The translations under genes were made by a program, and so were the position numbers. The notes under the pieces were generated by a model, which searched no databases, was not told the origin of the DNA, and saw only the letters and a list, made by a program, of their open reading frames with translations. A DNA stretch of 64,000 nt from Acidipropionibacterium acidipropionici (GTDB taxonomy: Bacteria; Actinomycetota; Actinomycetes; Propionibacteriales; Propionibacteriaceae), in assembly GCF_001441165.1 (NCBI RefSeq), contig NZ_CP013126.1, positions 3,067,551 through 3,131,550 on the forward strand, given 5' to 3'. Positions 61,420 to 64,000 of the stretch are shown in pieces; the stretch's first letter is position 1; each line of letters begins with the position of its first letter.

Positions 61420-62427
61420 TCACCGCTCGGCGAACGCGTCGCAGGCCTTGACCAGCTCCGAGGTGATGAGCGGCTCGAAGGCCGAGTGACCGGCCATCAC
61501 GATCCTCAGGTCGGCGCCGGGCAGGGCCTTCGCCAGGTCGTAGGCGGTGGTGGCCGGGCAGCACATGTCGTAGCGGCCCTGGACGATGACGGTCGGGATG
61601 CCCGCCAGCCGTCCGGCGTCGCGGATGAGCCGGCCCTCGGTCATGAAGCCGTGGTTGACGAAGTAGTGGTTCTCGATGCGGGCGAAGGCCAGGGCGTAGT
61701 CCGGGACGGCGAACTCGGTGATGTGCTCCTCGTCGAAGGCCAGCGTGGTGGTCGCGGCCTCCCAGGTGGACCAGGCCACCGCAGCCGGACCGTGGACCTC
61801 CGGATCCGGGTCCCAGAGCAGGTCGAAGTAGGCCGGGATGTTGTCGCGGGAGAAGTCGTGGCCGGCGCGGCGCAACGGCTCGCAGAAGCGCTCCCACAAC
61901 TCCGGGAAGACGTTCGAGGCACCGCCGTTGTAGTACCAGTCGAGCTCGGACTGCCGGAGCGTGAAGATGCCTCGCAGCACGAGTTCGGAGACGTGGCCGG
62001 GATGCGCTTCGGCGTAGGCCAGGGCCAGGCAGGATCCCCAGGATCCGCCGAAGACCTGCCAGGTCTCGATGCCCAGTTCAAGGCGCACCCGCTCCAGGTC
62101 GGCGACCAGGTTCCCGGTGGTGTTGGTGGCCATCTCCTCGGGGGTCCTGGCCTGTGCCATGTGCGGGGTCGACAGGCCGCATCCGCGCTGGTCCAGCACC
62201 ACGATGCGGTACCGGTCCGGGTCGAAGAACTGACGCCGGGTGGTGCCGCCGCCTCCCCCGGGGCCGCCGTGGAGGAAGACCACGGGCTTCCCCTCGGGGT
62301 TGCCGCACTGCTCGACGTAGATCTGCTGGCCCTCGCCGACGTCGACCATCCGGGTGTCATAGGGCTCGATCGGCGGGTACAGCCCCCGATCGGGAGTGAT
62401 TCCGAATTCGGCCGTGGCAACGGTCAT
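61420..62427 (-). CDS. pip: Proline iminopeptidase
   Basis: The enzyme removes N-terminal proline from peptides. The 335-residue alpha/beta-hydrolase (S33) has the oxyanion-hole HGGPGGGG, the nucleophile elbow GGSWGSCLAL, VLDQRGCGLS, and a C-terminal AGHSAFEP that carries the catalytic His. An AGGAG ribosome site precedes the ATG by about 7 nt. Propionibacteria are known for strong prolyl-peptidase activity, which fits. Confidence 0.93.
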   Translation of the reverse strand: MTVATAEFGITPDRGLYPPIEPYDTRMVDVGEGQQIYVEQCGNPEGKPVVFLHGGPGGGGGTTRRQFFDPDRYRIVVLDQRGCGLSTPHMAQARTPEEMATNTTGNLVADLERVRLELGIETWQVFGGSWGSCLALAYAEAHPGHVSELVLRGIFTLRQSELDWYYNGGASNVFPELWERFCEPLRRAGHDFSRDNIPAYFDLLWDPDPEVHGPAAVAWSTWEAATTTLAFDEEHITEFAVPDYALAFARIENHYFVNHGFMTEGRLIRDAGRLAGIPTVIVQGRYDMCCPATTAYDLAKALPGADLRIVMAGHSAFEPLITSELVKACDAFAER

Positions 62428-62480
62428 CACGATCTCCTAACGGTGGACCCCTGGCTGTTCCACGATCCTAGGCCGCTACC

Positions 62481-63200
62481 ATGCGCCCCGTGACAGATGC
62501 AGCCGAGAACTCCCGCCGAGCCGTCTACGCCGATCGAGGCTCCAGCCACTACGACATCATCCTCACCCTGATGTGCGTGGTCGTGATCATCTCCAATATC
62601 GGAGGGTCGAAGGGCGTCCAGCTGGGCCCCATCACCACTGACGGCGGGTTCTTCCTCTTCCCGCTGGCCTATGTGCTGGGCGACATCACGACCGAGGTGT
62701 ACGGGCTGAAGGCCGCCCGGCGCGGCATCCTGATGGGATTCCTCATGGCCATCCTGGCGGTGCTGTGCTTCTGGGTGATCATCGAGCTGCCCGGCCTCGG
62801 GGACTCCTACTCCGCCTCCCACGACGCGGCGATCGCCGCGGCCCTGGGGCCGGTGTGGCAGATCGTGGCCGCCGGGCTGTGCGGATTCCTGGCCGGCCAG
62901 ATGACGAACTCGCTCATCATGGTCCGGCTCAAGGCCCGCTATCAGGAGCGCGGCCTGGTGGGCCGCCTGATGGGATCCACGGGTGTCGGGGAGCTCGTCG
63001 ACACCGTCATCTTCTGCGCCATCGCCGCACCCGTGGTGGGCATCACCGGCTTCGGCCAGTGGGCCAACTACGCCTTCTTCGGCTTCCTGTGGAAGACGCT
63101 GGTCGAGTACGCCCTCATCCCGGTGACCACCCGGGTGATCGCCTGGATCAAGAAGCGCGAGCCGAGCTATCAGGAGCGTCTGGCGGCCTCGAGCAGTTGA
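62481..63200 (+). CDS. Queuosine precursor transporter-type (YhhQ/VUT) membrane protein
   Basis: The 239-residue protein has six predicted helices and the family blocks IISNIGGSKGVQLGP, FPLAYVLGDITTEVYGLKAARR and STGVGELVDTVIFCAIA. YhhQ-type proteins import 7-cyano-7-deazaguanine and related bases for queuosine in tRNA. The ATG at 62481 is used; TACCAT followed 6 nt later by an in-frame GTG (62490) suggests a leaderless start at GTG instead. No queuosine enzymes are nearby. Confidence 0.85.
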   Translation: MRPVTDAAENSRRAVYADRGSSHYDIILTLMCVVVIISNIGGSKGVQLGPITTDGGFFLFPLAYVLGDITTEVYGLKAARRGILMGFLMAILAVLCFWVIIELPGLGDSYSASHDAAIAAALGPVWQIVAAGLCGFLAGQMTNSLIMVRLKARYQERGLVGRLMGSTGVGELVDTVIFCAIAAPVVGITGFGQWANYAFFGFLWKTLVEYALIPVTTRVIAWIKKREPSYQERLAASSS

Positions 63201-63215
63201 GAGACGCCGCAGCGC

Positions 63216-63258
63216 CGTCGTCATGTAAGAAGTCGGGTAAACTCCTTACATGACGACG
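63216..63258. promoter_or_regulatory. Palindromic operator of the AbrB/PIN toxin-antitoxin operon
   Basis: CGTCGTCATGTAAG (63216-63229) and CTTACATGACGACG (63245-63258) are perfect 14-bp inverted repeats with a 15-nt spacer. The right arm contains one possible antitoxin ATG (63250) and ends directly before the other (63259), so antitoxin binding could block both transcription and translation. Confidence 0.75.
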
Positions 63259-63528
63259 ATGTATTCGACCATCACATCGAAGGGGCAGATCACACTGCCC
63301 GCAGAGGCTCGTCGCGCCCTGGGGCTGCATGCGGGTCAGAAGGTCGCCGTCCACATCGAGGACGACCGCCTCGTCATCGACCGCCCCGACGACATCTCGA
63401 CGCTCCGCGCGCGGATCCGCTCCGAGGCCGAGAGGCGCGGGACCTGGGGCACCGTGCCGCATTCGGGAGACGGATGGGCGGCGCGCGCCCAGGACCGCCC
63501 GGTCCGGGACGACGATGCCCAGTCTTGA
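63259..63528 (+). CDS. AbrB/MazE-type antitoxin
   Basis: The 89-residue protein starts with a swapped-hairpin AbrB domain (STITSKGQITLPAEARRALGLHAGQKVAVHI), followed by a charged helical tail that should bind the toxin. It is the antitoxin of the PIN toxin that overlaps it by 14 bp. An ATG at 63250 would add three residues; the later ATG puts the family sequence at the normal distance and leaves the palindrome intact. Confidence 0.88.
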   Translation: MYSTITSKGQITLPAEARRALGLHAGQKVAVHIEDDRLVIDRPDDISTLRARIRSEAERRGTWGTVPHSGDGWAARAQDRPVRDDDAQS

Positions 63529-63904
63529 CACCAATGTCCTGCTGCGCTGGCTCATCCAGGATGTTCCCGAGCAGACCGCGCAGGTTGACGACCTCCTCGC
63601 CCGGGGCGGGCGGTTCCGGGTTGACGACGTCGCCATCATTGAGACCGTCTTCGTCCTCGAACGCGTCATGAAGCTGAGCCGCCGTACGGTCGGTGACTCG
63701 CTGGAGGTTCTCATCTCGACCGCCTGCCTGGATTTCGATCGCCGGCTGTGGAATGAGATCGCCCAGTCCTATGTCGCCCACCCGAAGGTGTCGGTCGCCG
63801 ATATCTTCCTGGCGCTGAGGGCCCGTGACGGCGGGGCGGCGCCATTGCTGACCTTCGACCAGAAGCTGGCCGGCCAGGTCGATGGCGCCGCCCTGCTCAC
63901 ATAG
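63515..63904 (+). CDS. vapC: PIN-domain (VapC-type) ribonuclease toxin
   Basis: The 129-residue PIN-domain RNase has the four acidic metal ligands: Asp5 in SLDTNVLLR, Glu43 in IIETVFVLER, Asp96 in VADIFLAL and Asp115 in TFDQKLA. Such toxins cleave tRNA or rRNA when freed from the antitoxin. The start overlaps the antitoxin gene by 14 bp, so the two are made together. Sequence does not show its RNA target. Confidence 0.88.
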   Translation: MPSLDTNVLLRWLIQDVPEQTAQVDDLLARGGRFRVDDVAIIETVFVLERVMKLSRRTVGDSLEVLISTACLDFDRRLWNEIAQSYVAHPKVSVADIFLALRARDGGAAPLLTFDQKLAGQVDGAALLT

Positions 63905-63906
63905 AC

Positions 63907-64000
63907 CTACCTCACGACGTCGGTGCTGCGCCAGGCCCTGGCGATCGAGACCTTGCCGCCGGTCTGCAGGATCGCCCGCCGGTAGATCCGCTCGCCGGCC
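63907..64000 (-). CDS. Unidentified protein, C-terminal fragment
   Basis: An open frame runs in from the right edge and ends at TAG, giving 31 residues ending TGGKVSIARAWRSTDVVR. I do not recognise the family from this short end. It is convergent with the toxin gene, 2 bp away. Coding status is supported by frame continuity only. Confidence 0.45.
   Translation of the reverse strand, partial: AGERIYRRAILQTGGKVSIARAWRSTDVVR

Overview
The window is high-GC, densely coded DNA from an actinobacterium. Several features fit a propionibacterium-like member of Propionibacteriaceae, possibly close to Acidipropionibacterium. They are the gene order glyS-zur / uppS-recO / era-corC-ybeY-phoH, a long actinobacterial leuA with a Leu-rich leader peptide, the dgt-dnaG pair, trehalose synthesis genes, a three-subunit succinate dehydrogenase, glutamate decarboxylase and oleate hydratase. 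The genus is inference; no search was run.

Layout. 0-3.1 kb: end of a LysE/ArgO-type exporter, then pyridoxal phosphate synthase (pdxS-pdxT) divergent from its MocR-type regulator pdxR. 3.1-9.5 kb: a small membrane protein, cysK, otsB/otsA and an ABC-F ATPase downstream of two tRNA-Asn genes. 9.7-16.8 kb: a conserved protein, a sigma factor, dnaG, dgt, two paralogous Pro/Tyr-rich membrane proteins and a tRNA-dihydrouridine synthase. 16.8-19.2 kb: a repeat-rich gap and a 13E12-type HNH gene. 19.2-24.2 kb: sdhCAB and glutamate decarboxylase. 24.3-28.7 kb: nrtR divergent from nadA-nadB-nadC, ending in a strong hairpin shared with the convergent glyS. 28.7-32.0 kb: glyS, a monooxygenase-like gene, a Fur/Zur regulator and an unknown gene.

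32.2-38.2 kb is a complete rRNA operon on the minus strand (16S-23S-5S, no tRNA in the spacer). Four tandem promoter-like sequences lie upstream of it and a perfect 16-bp hairpin follows 5S. A decayed aldo/keto reductase lies just upstream of the promoters. 38.4-46.3 kb: oleate hydratase, a zinc-less MDR oxidoreductase, recO, a secreted subtilase, a GNAT acetyltransferase and uppS. 46.3-49.7 kb: a glutamate-type ABC transporter (binding protein and two permeases, no ATPase) in one operon with a class II glutamine amidotransferase. 49.8-57.3 kb: leuA with its leader peptide, an amidohydrolase, then the tight era-corC-ybeY-phoH cluster. 57.3-64 kb: a kinase-like gene, an Imm51-type protein, a methyltransferase, an MFS exporter with its ArsR regulator, proline iminopeptidase, a queuosine-precursor-type transporter, and an AbrB/PIN toxin-antitoxin pair whose operator abuts the antitoxin start.

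Regulation visible in the sequence: PdxR boxes between pdxS and pdxR, palindromes between nrtR and nadA, ribosome-mediated control of leuA, an inverted repeat before the MFS-ArsR pair, and a 14-bp perfect palindrome before the toxin-antitoxin pair. I see no CRISPR array, phage, insertion sequence or clearly new multi-gene system. The least explained items are the ATPase-less transporter/amidotransferase operon, a PdxR lacking its PLP lysine, the repeat cluster beside the HNH gene, and a structured region upstream of cysK.
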